Origin: 14-2 sp963628035
GTDB taxonomy: Bacteria; Bacillota; Clostridia; Lachnospirales; Lachnospiraceae
DNA: 64,000 nucleotides
Assembly (NCBI GenBank): GCA_963628035.1
Contig: CAVGED010000122.1
Location: 24,596 to 88,595 of the forward strand
Reading direction: 5' to 3'
Below the pieces are notes generated by a model. The model was given only the letters and a program-made list of their open reading frames with translations. It was not told the origin of the DNA and did no database searches. Within the stretch, counting starts at the first letter, position 1; every line of letters starts with the position of its first letter. This document shows, piece by piece, positions 24,605 through 32,527 of the stretch. A program made the translations under genes and the position numbers.

Positions 24605-24865
24605 ATGATAATACAGATATGTGTAGGTTCATCCTGTCATTTAAAGGGCTCTGAACGACTGGTAGAGCTGTTCCAGGCCGCCATTGCGGAGCATAAGCTC
24701 GATACCGAGATCACTTTAGCAGGCAGCTTCTGTACCGGGCAGTGCAACCGGGAGGGCGTGTCCATCACCATTGACGACACTGTTTATCCCGGAATTACGC
24801 CGGAGAGCTTCCAGACATTTTTTGATGAGAAGGTGTTACAGCCGCTCAAGAAGGAGATGAGATAA
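24605..24865 (+). CDS. Thioredoxin-like [2Fe-2S] protein (NuoE-type), copy B
   Basis: An 86-residue paralogue of the preceding gene with the same ligand pattern, CVGSSC (about residues 6-11) and CTGQC (about 43-47). The N-terminal half is clearly similar (ICVGSSCHLKGS against VCIGSSCHIKGS), the C-terminal half much less. Four bases separate it from the hydrogenase gene, implying stoichiometric expression. Tandem copies suggest a heterodimer or an electron relay specific to the sensory hydrogenase. Confidence 0.87.
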   Translation: MIIQICVGSSCHLKGSERLVELFQAAIAEHKLDTEITLAGSFCTGQCNREGVSITIDDTVYPGITPESFQTFFDEKVLQPLKKEMR

Positions 24866-24869
24866 TCGA

Positions 24870-26543
24870 ATGGATTGCCTGACATTGAAAAAATCCAACT
24901 GCAAGAATTGCTATAAGTGCATTCGCCATTGCCCGGTGAAGTCCATCCGTTTTTCCGGCAATCAGGCATATATCATTGGAAATGAGTGTATCCTGTGCGG
25001 GCAGTGCTTTGTTGTCTGTCCCCAGGATGCCAAGCAGATCGTTGACGAGACGGAGAAGGCGAAGGTGCTCTTACAGAGCGGCGATCCGGTATTTGTAAGT
25101 CTGGCGCCGTCCTTTGTGGCAAACTATGAAGGCGTCGGCATAGAAGCTATGCGCGAGGCAGTGAAGAAGCTGGGCTTCTACGATGTGGAGGAGACCGCTA
25201 TCGGAGCCACCATTGTGAAGAAGGAATATGAGCGGATGATCAATGAGGAGACCAGGGATGTCATCATCTCCTCCTGCTGTCATTCCATAAACCTGCTGAT
25301 CCAGAAGAATTTCCCGGCACAGCTTCCGTATCTGGCGGATGTGCTCTCGCCCATGCAGGCACACTGTAAGGATATCAAGCGCCGCTATCCCAATGCCAAG
25401 ACGGTTTTTGTAGGCCCCTGTGTGGCGAAAAAGGACGAGGCACAGCATTATCAGGGGTATGTGGATGCGGTATTGACCTTTGATGAGCTAACAGCCTGGC
25501 TGAAGGCGGAGCATGTGGAACTGGAGCAGAGGGCGGATGACTGTGAGAACAGCCGTGCCCGCTTCTTCCCGACCACCGGAGGTATCCTAAAGACCATGGC
25601 GCAGGACAATCCACATTACACGTATATGGCTATTGACGGGACCAGCAACTGTATCGCTGCACTGAAGGATATCGAGAGCGGCAAGATCCATCACTGCTTT
25701 ATCGAAATGTCGGCCTGCGTAGGAAGCTGTATCGGCGGCCCGGTTATGGAGAAGTTCCACCGATCACCGGTTCAGGACTACATGGCCGTGGCACAGTATG
25801 CCGGTGAGAAGGACTTCCCGGTGGAGCAGCCGGATCCTCTGAGCCTGCAGAAGACCTTCGAGGTCATAGACCGGAAGCTTCAGCCGCCCACTGAGAGTGA
25901 GATCCGTGAGATTCTGCGCCAGATGGGTAAGGTGAAGCCTTCTGATGAGCTGAACTGCGGCTCCTGCGGTTATAATACCTGCCGTGAGAAGGCGGTTGCC
26001 ATCTATCAGGGCAAGGCGGAGATATCCATGTGTCTTCCGTACTTAAAGGACAAGGCGGAGAGCTTCTCAGATACCATCTCCCGCAATACGCCCAACGGTC
26101 TTATCGTGCTGAATGAGAAGATGGAGGTGCAGCAGATCAACAAGGCGGCCCAGAAGATCTTAAATATCCGCCGGGCCTCCGATATACTGGGCGACCAGGT
26201 GGTACGGGTGATGGAGCCTTCCGATTTCCTGGAGGTATTAGGCACAGGCAAGGATATACATAATAAACAGGTATATCTTGCGGAATATGAGAAATATGTG
26301 GAAGAAACCATTGTTTACGATAAGGAGTATCGGCTGCTGGTGGGCATCCTGCGGGATGTGACCGAGGAGGAGCTTGTACGGGCGAAGAAGGAGCGTATCA
26401 GCCGACAGACCGTGGAGATCGCGGATCGGGTAGTTGACAAGCAGATGCGTATCGTACAGGACATTGCCTCTCTGCTGGGCGAGACTGCCGCGGAAACAAA
26501 GATTGCGCTTTTTAAACTAAAGGAGTCCATCGGCGATGAATAA
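24870..26543 (+). CDS. PAS-containing [FeFe]-hydrogenase, sensory (HydS-like) type
   Basis: A 557-residue iron-sulfur protein. Residues 11-50 bind two [4Fe-4S] clusters (CKNCYKCIRHC and CILCGQCFVVC). The H-cluster domain has SSCCHS (134-139), GPCVAKKDE (182-190) and EMSACVGSCIGG (279-290), keeping all cluster cysteines but differing from catalytic enzymes (TSCCP, MACxGGC). A further [4Fe-4S] motif (CGSCGYNTC, 363-371, plus Cys388) precedes a PAS domain (about 395-515) and a short helical tail. This matches the group C/HydS-like hydrogenases proposed to sense H2 or redox state. A PP2C phosphatase gene overlaps it by eight bases, as in known HydS loci. H2 sensing is inference from family and context. 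Confidence 0.9.
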   Translation: MDCLTLKKSNCKNCYKCIRHCPVKSIRFSGNQAYIIGNECILCGQCFVVCPQDAKQIVDETEKAKVLLQSGDPVFVSLAPSFVANYEGVGIEAMREAVKKLGFYDVEETAIGATIVKKEYERMINEETRDVIISSCCHSINLLIQKNFPAQLPYLADVLSPMQAHCKDIKRRYPNAKTVFVGPCVAKKDEAQHYQGYVDAVLTFDELTAWLKAEHVELEQRADDCENSRARFFPTTGGILKTMAQDNPHYTYMAIDGTSNCIAALKDIESGKIHHCFIEMSACVGSCIGGPVMEKFHRSPVQDYMAVAQYAGEKDFPVEQPDPLSLQKTFEVIDRKLQPPTESEIREILRQMGKVKPSDELNCGSCGYNTCREKAVAIYQGKAEISMCLPYLKDKAESFSDTISRNTPNGLIVLNEKMEVQQINKAAQKILNIRRASDILGDQVVRVMEPSDFLEVLGTGKDIHNKQVYLAEYEKYVEETIVYDKEYRLLVGILRDVTEEELVRAKKERISRQTVEIADRVVDKQMRIVQDIASLLGETAAETKIALFKLKESIGDE

Positions 26544-27708
26544 CCTATGTACCGACATCGGCTGGAAAAGTATCAATCACGAGGGTGAGCAGCTCTGCGG
26601 GGACCATGTGGATATCGTGGAACAGAATGAAAATTCCACAGTCATTGTGCTGGCGGATGGTCTGGGCAGCGGCGTGAAGGCCAGTATCCTGTCCACGCTG
26701 ACCTCCAAGATCATCTCCACGATGATGGCGGAGGGCCTGCCACTGGAGGAGTGTGTTGCCACCATTGCCGCGACACTTCCCATCTGCTCCGTGCGTGGTG
26801 TGGCGTATTCCACGTTTACCATCATTCACCTGATTGACAACACCACAGCCGAGCTGATTCAATATGACAATCCCCAGGTGATCCTGCTTAGGGATTTTGA
26901 GAATTACGAGTATCCAAGGACAGAGCTGAATATTGACGGTAAGAAGATCTACCAGTCGGTCATCAAGCTGCAGGAGAACGATATCTTTATCGCAATGAGC
27001 GACGGATGTTCCCATGCCGGAATCGGCATCGCCTATAACTTCGGCTGGAAGCGGGAGGATATCGCGGACTTCATGAAGACCGTCGCTGTCGCCGGGTATA
27101 CGGCGAAGACCCTGTCTACCATGCTGGTGGACGAGTGTGATAAACAGTATGGCTATCATCCCGGCGATGATGCCACCGCCTGTGTCATCAAGGTGCGGCG
27201 GAGGGAGCCAATGAATCTGCTGTTCGGTCCGCCCAGGAACCGGGATGACTGCGACCGTATGATGTCCCTGTTTTTCTCCAAGGAGGGAAAGCATATCATC
27301 TGCGGCGGAACCACTTCCTCCATTGCGGCCAAGTACCTGGGTAAGCCACTGCGGGCCAGCCTGAGCTTCGAGAGCAGTGACGTGCCGCCCATCGCGACCA
27401 TCGAAGGTGTGGATCTGGTGACGGAGGGTGTCATCACCATCAACAAGGTCATTGAGTACGCCAAGGATGCGCTTGGCAGCAATGAGCTGTATGAACACTG
27501 GGGCTTTGCCAGAGATGGAGCGTCCATGATCTGCCGCCTGCTGTTTGAAGAGGCAACCGACATTAACTTTTTTGTTGGAAGAGCGGTCAACCCGGCGCAC
27601 CAGAATCCGGATCTGCCCATCAACTTCAACATTAAAATGAACCTGGTAGAAGAGCTTTCCACTTGCTTAAAGCAGATGGGTAAGCGGGTAAAATTAAGCT
27701 ATTTCTAA
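26536..27708 (+). CDS. SpoIIE-type PP2C protein phosphatase
   Basis: A 390-residue Mn/Mg-dependent Ser/Thr phosphatase. The PP2C/SpoIIE core covers about residues 1-225: GDHVDIVE, VLADGLGSGVKAS (metal-binding Asp-Gly), IAMSDGCSHAG (second metal Asp) and HPGDDATACVIKV (last metal Asp). Residues 230-390 form a C-terminal region I do not recognise, with FSKEGKHIICGGTTSSIAA and a helical end. It starts at the ATG overlapping the hydrogenase stop by eight bases, with AAGGAG upstream, so it is translationally coupled. It probably converts the redox or H2 state read by the PAS hydrogenase into dephosphorylation of a target; the target is unknown. Confidence 0.9.
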   Translation: MNNLCTDIGWKSINHEGEQLCGDHVDIVEQNENSTVIVLADGLGSGVKASILSTLTSKIISTMMAEGLPLEECVATIAATLPICSVRGVAYSTFTIIHLIDNTTAELIQYDNPQVILLRDFENYEYPRTELNIDGKKIYQSVIKLQENDIFIAMSDGCSHAGIGIAYNFGWKREDIADFMKTVAVAGYTAKTLSTMLVDECDKQYGYHPGDDATACVIKVRRREPMNLLFGPPRNRDDCDRMMSLFFSKEGKHIICGGTTSSIAAKYLGKPLRASLSFESSDVPPIATIEGVDLVTEGVITINKVIEYAKDALGSNELYEHWGFARDGASMICRLLFEEATDINFFVGRAVNPAHQNPDLPINFNIKMNLVEELSTCLKQMGKRVKLSYF

Positions 27709-27714
27709 CAGATA

Positions 27715-27746
27715 GTTCAGCCATTGCGAATGGTGCGTCTGAACTG
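27715..27746 (-). repeat. Dispersed intergenic repeat, copy 2 (inverted)
   Basis: On the minus strand it reads CAGTTCAGACGCACCATTCG followed by CAA (27746-27724), the same family as 23308, 53908 and 63880. Here extra bases make a palindrome, GTTCAG (27715) with CTGAAC (27740-27745) around CCATTGCGAATGG, so it can form a hairpin between the phosphatase and the second hydrogenase gene. Confidence 0.65.
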
Positions 27747-27773
27747 TCACATACAATATATAAGGAGGATGCT

Positions 27774-29195
27774 ATGAGAAAATTTGATACAAAGGTTCAG
27801 CACTTGAAATATAAAGTTCTGCGCGAGGTTGCGAAGCTGGCGTGGAATGACACGCTGCTGGAGGAAGTGCTGGATATTCCGAAGAAGATTGTTCCGGGCA
27901 ATACGCCTACCATGCGCTGCTGTGTATACAAGGAGCGTGCAATTCTTGGGGATCGCGTGAAGCTCGCTATGGGCGGAGATCCCAGCAATCCTAACGTGAT
28001 CGAGGTAATCGAGACGGCTTGCGATGAATGCCCGATGGGTGGTTATGAAGTTACCAACGCCTGCCGTGGCTGTCTGGCACATCGGTGCGAGGATGCCTGC
28101 CGATTTGGGGCCATCACCTTTGACGAGAATCATGTGGCGCACATCGACAAGACCAAGTGTAAGGAGTGCGGAGCCTGTTCCAGAGTCTGCCCCTACACAG
28201 CCATTATCAGCCGTCGGCGTCCCTGCGAGAATGCCTGCAAGATCAAGGCGATATCCATGAATGAGAATAAGGCCGCGGCCATCGACAACGAGAAATGCAT
28301 CTCCTGCGGAGCCTGTGTATATCAATGCCCCTTCGGAGCCATTATGGATAAGTCTTATATTCTGGACGTTATCGATATCTTGAAAAAGAGCGAAAATGGC
28401 AATAAATATAAAGTGTTTGCCGTTGTGGCACCTTCCATTTCCAGCCAGTTTACGTATGCCAAGCTGGGGCAGGTGGTCTCCGGTATGAAGAAGTTAGGCT
28501 TCCACACGGTGATTGAGGCCGCACTGGGTGCCGACATGGTGGCCTTCGCAGAATCCAAGGAACTGGTTGAAAAGGGCTTCCTTACCAGCTCCTGCTGTCC
28601 GGCATTTGTGAGCTATATTGAGAAGTCCTTCCCGGATCTGCTGCCGTTTGTATCGCATAATCCGTCCCCGATGGCGGCCATCGCGAAATACATCAAGGAG
28701 CATGAAGCTCCCTGTAAGGTAGTATTCGTCGGACCGTGTACGGCGAAGAAGGCGGAGGTTCAGAAGGAAGCGGTAAGGCCATATGTGGATGTGGTCATCA
28801 CCTTCGAAGAACTGCAGGCCCTCTATGACAGCAAGGATATCGACATTACGACACTGGAGGAGGATGTGCTGGACAACGCTTCCTACTACGGACGTATCTT
28901 CGCCCGCAGCGGCGGACTTTCCGACGCAGTGGCGCAGGGCTTAAAGGAGCACGGGGTTACCGACTTCGATCTGAAGGCTCTGCCCTGCGACGGCATCGAG
29001 GCCTGCAAGGTGGCGTTGCTTAGAAAGCGCAAGAATATGCTGGATGCCAACTTCGTGGAAGGTATGGCTTGTATCGGCGGTTGTATCGGCGGTGCCGGCT
29101 GTCTCACCCACGGGGAGAAGAATAAAGCGGAAGTAGACAAGTATGGCAAGGAGGCCTACGAGAAGACGATCTCGGATGCGATTGCCATGCTGTAA
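27774..29195 (+). CDS. [FeFe]-hydrogenase, group B-like
   Basis: A 473-residue monomeric [FeFe]-hydrogenase that reduces protons or oxidises H2. Residues 83-190 carry many cysteines for [4Fe-4S] clusters (CDECPMGG, CRGCLAHRCEDAC, CKECGACSRVC, CENAC, CISCGACVYQC). The H-cluster motifs are complete: TSSCCP (271-276), GPCTAKKAE (320-328) and EGMACIGGCIGG (429-440). The domain order matches group B enzymes of Clostridia, which use ferredoxin and are less studied than group A. AAGGAGG precedes the start. A 65-base gap with a hairpin separates it from the phosphatase gene, so it may be read through or independently expressed. A strong terminator follows. This is the likely working hydrogenase of the locus. 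Confidence 0.93.
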   Translation: MRKFDTKVQHLKYKVLREVAKLAWNDTLLEEVLDIPKKIVPGNTPTMRCCVYKERAILGDRVKLAMGGDPSNPNVIEVIETACDECPMGGYEVTNACRGCLAHRCEDACRFGAITFDENHVAHIDKTKCKECGACSRVCPYTAIISRRRPCENACKIKAISMNENKAAAIDNEKCISCGACVYQCPFGAIMDKSYILDVIDILKKSENGNKYKVFAVVAPSISSQFTYAKLGQVVSGMKKLGFHTVIEAALGADMVAFAESKELVEKGFLTSSCCPAFVSYIEKSFPDLLPFVSHNPSPMAAIAKYIKEHEAPCKVVFVGPCTAKKAEVQKEAVRPYVDVVITFEELQALYDSKDIDITTLEEDVLDNASYYGRIFARSGGLSDAVAQGLKEHGVTDFDLKALPCDGIEACKVALLRKRKNMLDANFVEGMACIGGCIGGAGCLTHGEKNKAEVDKYGKEAYEKTISDAIAML

Positions 29196-29215
29196 GGATT
29201 TGATGATAGAAGAAG

Positions 29216-29245
29216 GAAGAACGGCCGGATCGGCCGTTCTTTTTT
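29216..29245. terminator. Terminator after the hydrogenase operon
   Basis: The palindrome AAGAACGGCCG/CGGCCGTTCTT is followed by a T tract at 29239-29245. The minus-strand AraC gene ends at its edge, so it probably serves both convergent transcripts. Confidence 0.88.
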
Positions 29246-30210
29246 CAGTCAGCAACCTTGGAAAAATCTCGCCGATATTCCGACGGAGTCAGTTTCATGA
29301 TTCTTTTGAATGCAACCGTAAATTTTCCGGCATTGTCATACCCGACGTGGCTGCCGACCTGGGCAATGATCATATCCCGTTCCTTTATCAAAAGCTCCGC
29401 CGCCCGATTCATACGGTAATTTGTCAGCCACGTTCCGATTGCCTCGCCGTAGACAGAGCGAAAACAGGTTTTCATCGGGGTCATCGGAATGTCAAAGCGG
29501 CGGGACAACTCTTGTTGTGTGAAGTTTTCCGAAATATGCGCGGTCAAAAACCGCTTGACAGCCTTGACCTTTTCTACCTGTGTCTTATAAAAATACGGGG
29601 GTTCGTCCTCGTCCTTCGGAACAGTCATGGCGTCAAGATAAAGCAATAACTCCAAAATCTTCACCTTGAAATAGGGGATACGGATCTTCTCCGGCACCCG
29701 GTACATCTCGCCGAAAATATGCTCCATCCCTTCCACGCCGTGTAGCACACGGGGATAACGGCCCAGCGAAAAACGAGATATGATCTCCTCCGGTGTTACG
29801 GGAAAGTCCTTGACCTCGTCCGGCAGCGACCGGCTGATGATATCCAGATCGAATGCGACCGTGAGTCCGTGATAGTGACAGGACGGAAAGTGAAAGGTTC
29901 CGGTATGCTGCACGCGCAGATCCAGCTTCATATCTCCTGCTGCCGTATAGGCCACCATGCCGTCTCCGGCGGAGTATTCCATTCGTCCTTCACGGCAGTG
30001 GTCGATCGCAAGGATCCGACGGTCGGGCACATAGCTGCTGTCGTAACGCTCCATGTGGAAATCGTTGAAAGTCAGCATCACACCGGGAAATATGTCGTAG
30101 GTCGTCATCGTTCCGTCTCCGGTTTCGTTGCGGAACTGCCATACCGCGCAGCCATCGCTTTGCGCAAGCAAAATCGCCCCTTCATTTTCAAATGTATTGG
30201 ATGTATCCAT
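29245..30210 (-). CDS. AraC-family transcriptional regulator
   Basis: A 321-residue regulator. The N-terminal 215 residues form an unassigned sensor part with a cupin-like beta region (GVMLTFNDFHMERYD). The C-terminal AraC/XylS domain has its first helix-turn-helix at about 240-265 (FTQQELSRRFDIPMTPMKTC) and a second near 285-310 (IAQVGSHVGYDNAGKFTVAF), ending with the conserved LTPSEYRRDF. The ATG at 30210 sits eight bases from GAGAGG, better than the ATG two codons upstream. It diverges from the ATC-hydrolase operon. Its promoter region shares a long conserved block with the promoter of the ABC exporter operon at 40030, so it probably activates both. Confidence 0.9.
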   Translation of the reverse strand: MDTSNTFENEGAILLAQSDGCAVWQFRNETGDGTMTTYDIFPGVMLTFNDFHMERYDSSYVPDRRILAIDHCREGRMEYSAGDGMVAYTAAGDMKLDLRVQHTGTFHFPSCHYHGLTVAFDLDIISRSLPDEVKDFPVTPEEIISRFSLGRYPRVLHGVEGMEHIFGEMYRVPEKIRIPYFKVKILELLLYLDAMTVPKDEDEPPYFYKTQVEKVKAVKRFLTAHISENFTQQELSRRFDIPMTPMKTCFRSVYGEAIGTWLTNYRMNRAAELLIKERDMIIAQVGSHVGYDNAGKFTVAFKRIMKLTPSEYRRDFSKVAD

Positions 30211-30264
30211 CGGCATGACCTCTCTGAAAAAGCATTTATATCATCCTGCAGTCTTTGTAATCAA

Positions 30265-30339
30265 GCGGTTAGTTCCTACTAACTAACGCATAGTATATCA
30301 TGATAAATTGTTCCTGTCTATACCAAACGGACGGATTTT
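30265..30339 (-). promoter_or_regulatory. AraC promoter block with GTTAG-N6-CTAAC site 1
   Basis: Read on the minus strand: an upstream block with ATCCGTCCGTT and GGTATAGAC, 14 variable bases, the -10 TATACT, then the palindrome GTTAG-N6-CTAAC (30268-30283) at the probable transcript start. The same arrangement recurs at 40056-40128. The upstream block is the likely activator site; the palindrome is a likely operator. Confidence 0.65.
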
Positions 30340-30418
30340 GACCTATCAGACGATTGCTTTTCGCGTTATCCGCTTTCCGGAATTCGGATTTTCAATCTGC
30401 AGAAATTTCCATTTTCTA

Positions 30419-30516
30419 TTGAAAAGCAGAAATTTTGGTGCTACAATAATTTCCATAAAGCGAGAAGCTGCCGCGGGGCAGCTTTTCAAAAACACGACGG
30501 TTAGTGCGTCCTAACC
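30419..30516 (+). promoter_or_regulatory. Promoter, early terminator and GTTAG site 2 before the ATC-hydrolase genes
   Basis: The -35 TTGAAA (30419-30424), 17 bases and the -10 TACAAT (30442-30447) form a good promoter. A hairpin follows almost at once, GAGAAGCTGCC/GGCAGCTTTTC (30462-30487), resembling a terminator. Next comes a perfect palindrome GGTTAG-N6-CTAACC (30499-30516), 22 bases before the start codon. The order suggests control by attenuation or by a bound regulator. Confidence 0.6.
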
Positions 30517-30537
30517 ATTACTTATGGAGAAAATGCT

Positions 30538-31239
30538 ATGAAGGATAATGAATTACAATTTGACCGCACCTGTCATGTGTTGTACACAAAGCCCTGCAAA
30601 AAAGAAATACAAAAAAAGATCGCACTGCATTATCCGCAGGGTGAGCGGGAGGCTGTGTGGGAGCGGGTTCAGCAGCAGTATGTAGACTTTCTGTCTGATT
30701 GGCGTACGGATTTGGGCGGAAAGGAAAACTTTCACAACGGCAAGGGTGGCAACTATGACTGCATTGCACTCATGGCCTACTATGTGGTATGCAAGGAGGT
30801 CACGAGTCTTGCCGAGATCGAGGAGATGGAGGGCAATCTGTTCCTTGGTGCATTTCGGAAAATGAAATTTGTGGACTGCAACAAGCCGTTTTTCAAAAAG
30901 CTGATGTACAAGGCTTTCCAAAACGCCAAAAAGCAGTGCGACAAATGGGGCGACTTCCAAATGAATGTGGGTTCGTTTGACAAGGAAAAACCCATCTACT
31001 ATGAATTCACTGCCTGCCCGACGGCGGAGTTTGCCAAAAAGCATGGGCTTTTAGAGGTCATGCCTGCCCTGTGCAATCCCGATTTTGAGGCAATGGAGTG
31101 TATCCACGCCCGTCTTGTGCGCAAAACCACCTGTTCAAATGGGGAAAAATGCGACTATACGATCTGCGGCGATCGGGATCCGTATCTGAAAGAGCACCCG
31201 GAATACCGCGACGAGGCAGGGTACAGGAGGAATAAATAA
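30538..31239 (+). CDS. L-2-amino-thiazoline-4-carboxylate hydrolase family protein, copy 1
   Basis: A 233-residue cytosolic protein resembling the L-2-amino-thiazoline-4-carboxylic acid (ATC) hydrolase family, whose founding Pseudomonas enzyme opens ATC to N-carbamoyl-L-cysteine. The family's C-terminal core is visible: NVGSFDKEKPIYYEFTACP, then AEFAKKHGLLEVMPALCNPD and RLVRKTTCSNGEKCDYTICG, rich in conserved Cys. Length is typical. In Clostridia such genes often sit next to AraC regulators and ABC exporters, as here, so the true substrate may be a small peptide or siderophore-like product. It is 23 bases upstream of a paralogue. GGAGAAAATGCT precedes the start. Confidence 0.8.
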   Translation: MKDNELQFDRTCHVLYTKPCKKEIQKKIALHYPQGEREAVWERVQQQYVDFLSDWRTDLGGKENFHNGKGGNYDCIALMAYYVVCKEVTSLAEIEEMEGNLFLGAFRKMKFVDCNKPFFKKLMYKAFQNAKKQCDKWGDFQMNVGSFDKEKPIYYEFTACPTAEFAKKHGLLEVMPALCNPDFEAMECIHARLVRKTTCSNGEKCDYTICGDRDPYLKEHPEYRDEAGYRRNK

Positions 31240-31262
31240 GGAAGAAGCAGGAGGAATGCAGA

Positions 31263-31898
31263 ATGAAGTACATCGGAATGCCCATGGGAATGTGGGCGCT
31301 GTTTGCAAAATCGTTTCGAGAGCAGCTTACCGCCGTATTCGGCTATGACGCAGCCGTGGCGAAGGCGATAACAAAAAAGGCAAAACCGAAATACAAGGAG
31401 ATCATTGCCGGGCTGCCGGAGTTTGAAAAGGCCGACCGTTTCAAAATGAACATTGTCAACTGTGCCATGATCGGTGCGTTCATCCTCTCCATGCCGGAGC
31501 GGCCGGAGGTAGAGCCGTTGACGGAATATTATGCCAATTCCATGATGACAAAGCCCATGCGGTGGTTCTGTCGCAAGAGCGGAAAGAGAAAATTCACCGA
31601 AAAGGACATTGCGGGCATGAAAGCGACCGCAGCTCTGAAAGCTGCCGACCGCAATCCGTACTCGTGGAATATGGATTATTACGAATACCCCGACGGCAGC
31701 GGTTATGAGGGACGATTTACCAAGTGCGGCATCTGCGTGTTGATGAAAAAGCTGGGCCTTTATGACCTCACTCCGGCTTTGTGCCATCTCGACTACACCA
31801 TGAGCGAGGCGGGTGGTGTAACGAACTTTGTGCGGGAGTATACCATTGCCTCAGGCGGTCCGTATTGTGACTGCGGATATAAAAAGAAAAAAGCATAA
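31263..31898 (+). CDS. ATC hydrolase family protein, copy 2
   Basis: A 211-residue divergent paralogue of the preceding protein. It shares the region YEGRFTKCGICVLMKKLGLY then TPALCHLDYTMSE and ends in a Cys-rich tail (GGPYCDCGYKKKKA) instead of the longer C-terminus of copy 1. A hydrophobic stretch near residues 62-75 (NIVNCAMIGAFILSM) is buried helix rather than a membrane anchor. It is cotranscribed with copy 1 (23-base gap, AGGAGG upstream). Having two unlike copies together suggests a heteromer or two sequential steps. Confidence 0.78.
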   Translation: MKYIGMPMGMWALFAKSFREQLTAVFGYDAAVAKAITKKAKPKYKEIIAGLPEFEKADRFKMNIVNCAMIGAFILSMPERPEVEPLTEYYANSMMTKPMRWFCRKSGKRKFTEKDIAGMKATAALKAADRNPYSWNMDYYEYPDGSGYEGRFTKCGICVLMKKLGLYDLTPALCHLDYTMSEAGGVTNFVREYTIASGGPYCDCGYKKKKA

Positions 31899-31931
31899 GA
31901 AGTCGTAATTGATCGGAAGTGAGGAGAGATC

Positions 31932-32426
31932 ATGAAAATTATTATTGCAATCGCATTTTACTTTTTGTATTGGGGGATCTGCTTTCTTGGCACCGGAACG
32001 GATAAGAAAAACCTGATTGGTCTGCGTTCCTACCCCGACGAGGTTCAGGAACGTGTGCGAAACCATCCGCAACTGACAGGATCTGTTCCGAAAGCAAAAT
32101 CTGTGCTTACCATTCTGCTGAGTAATCTCGTCCTTTTTACGGTTGTGTTTTCGATCCTGGGGCTGATTTTCAAGAGCATCCTGGGGCTGGATGGTTACTG
32201 GTCGGCATTCTGGTACTTCCTTGTATTTGGAGAAGGATTGGGGCTCTTTGACCTTCTGGTGATCGATCTTCTCTGGTGGCGCAATACGAAGCGCATTCGC
32301 TTCTCGTTCCTGCCGGAGAAGAAATACTACAAAGACCCCGGCAAGCACATCGGGTCATTTGTGCGCGGTATCCCTCTGTTTGCCGCAATCGCTGCGCTGA
32401 CAGCCGGGATCGTCACAGTTCTTTGA
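31932..32426 (+). CDS. Unassigned integral membrane protein
   Basis: A 164-residue protein with four likely membrane helices (about 1-20, 58-80, 88-112 and 143-163) and a central loop with several prolines and charged residues. The segment GTDKKNLIGLRSYPDEVQ lies after the first helix. I recognise no family. It follows the ATC-hydrolase pair by 33 bases with GAGGAGAG upstream and precedes a truncated ABC exporter. It may once have been part of a transport operon. Confidence 0.7.
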   Translation: MKIIIAIAFYFLYWGICFLGTGTDKKNLIGLRSYPDEVQERVRNHPQLTGSVPKAKSVLTILLSNLVLFTVVFSILGLIFKSILGLDGYWSAFWYFLVFGEGLGLFDLLVIDLLWWRNTKRIRFSFLPEKKYYKDPGKHIGSFVRGIPLFAAIAALTAGIVTVL

Positions 32427-32527
32427 GCGGAGCTGTCGAACCTGAAGCTGTAATTAACTCTGTAATTTTACATGGTAAAGGGCGATAAAAAGCTGCAAAG
32501 CGCACTGGAATACAACCGCCGCAGTAA

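Noticed and set aside
26545..27600. A 351-codon open frame on the minus strand
   Set aside because: Antisense to the SpoIIE-type phosphatase, whose catalytic motifs are intact on the plus strand.
27747..27773. TACAATATATAA as a promoter of the second hydrogenase gene
   Set aside because: No -35 box at a proper distance, and the -10-like word is within six bases of the ribosome binding site.
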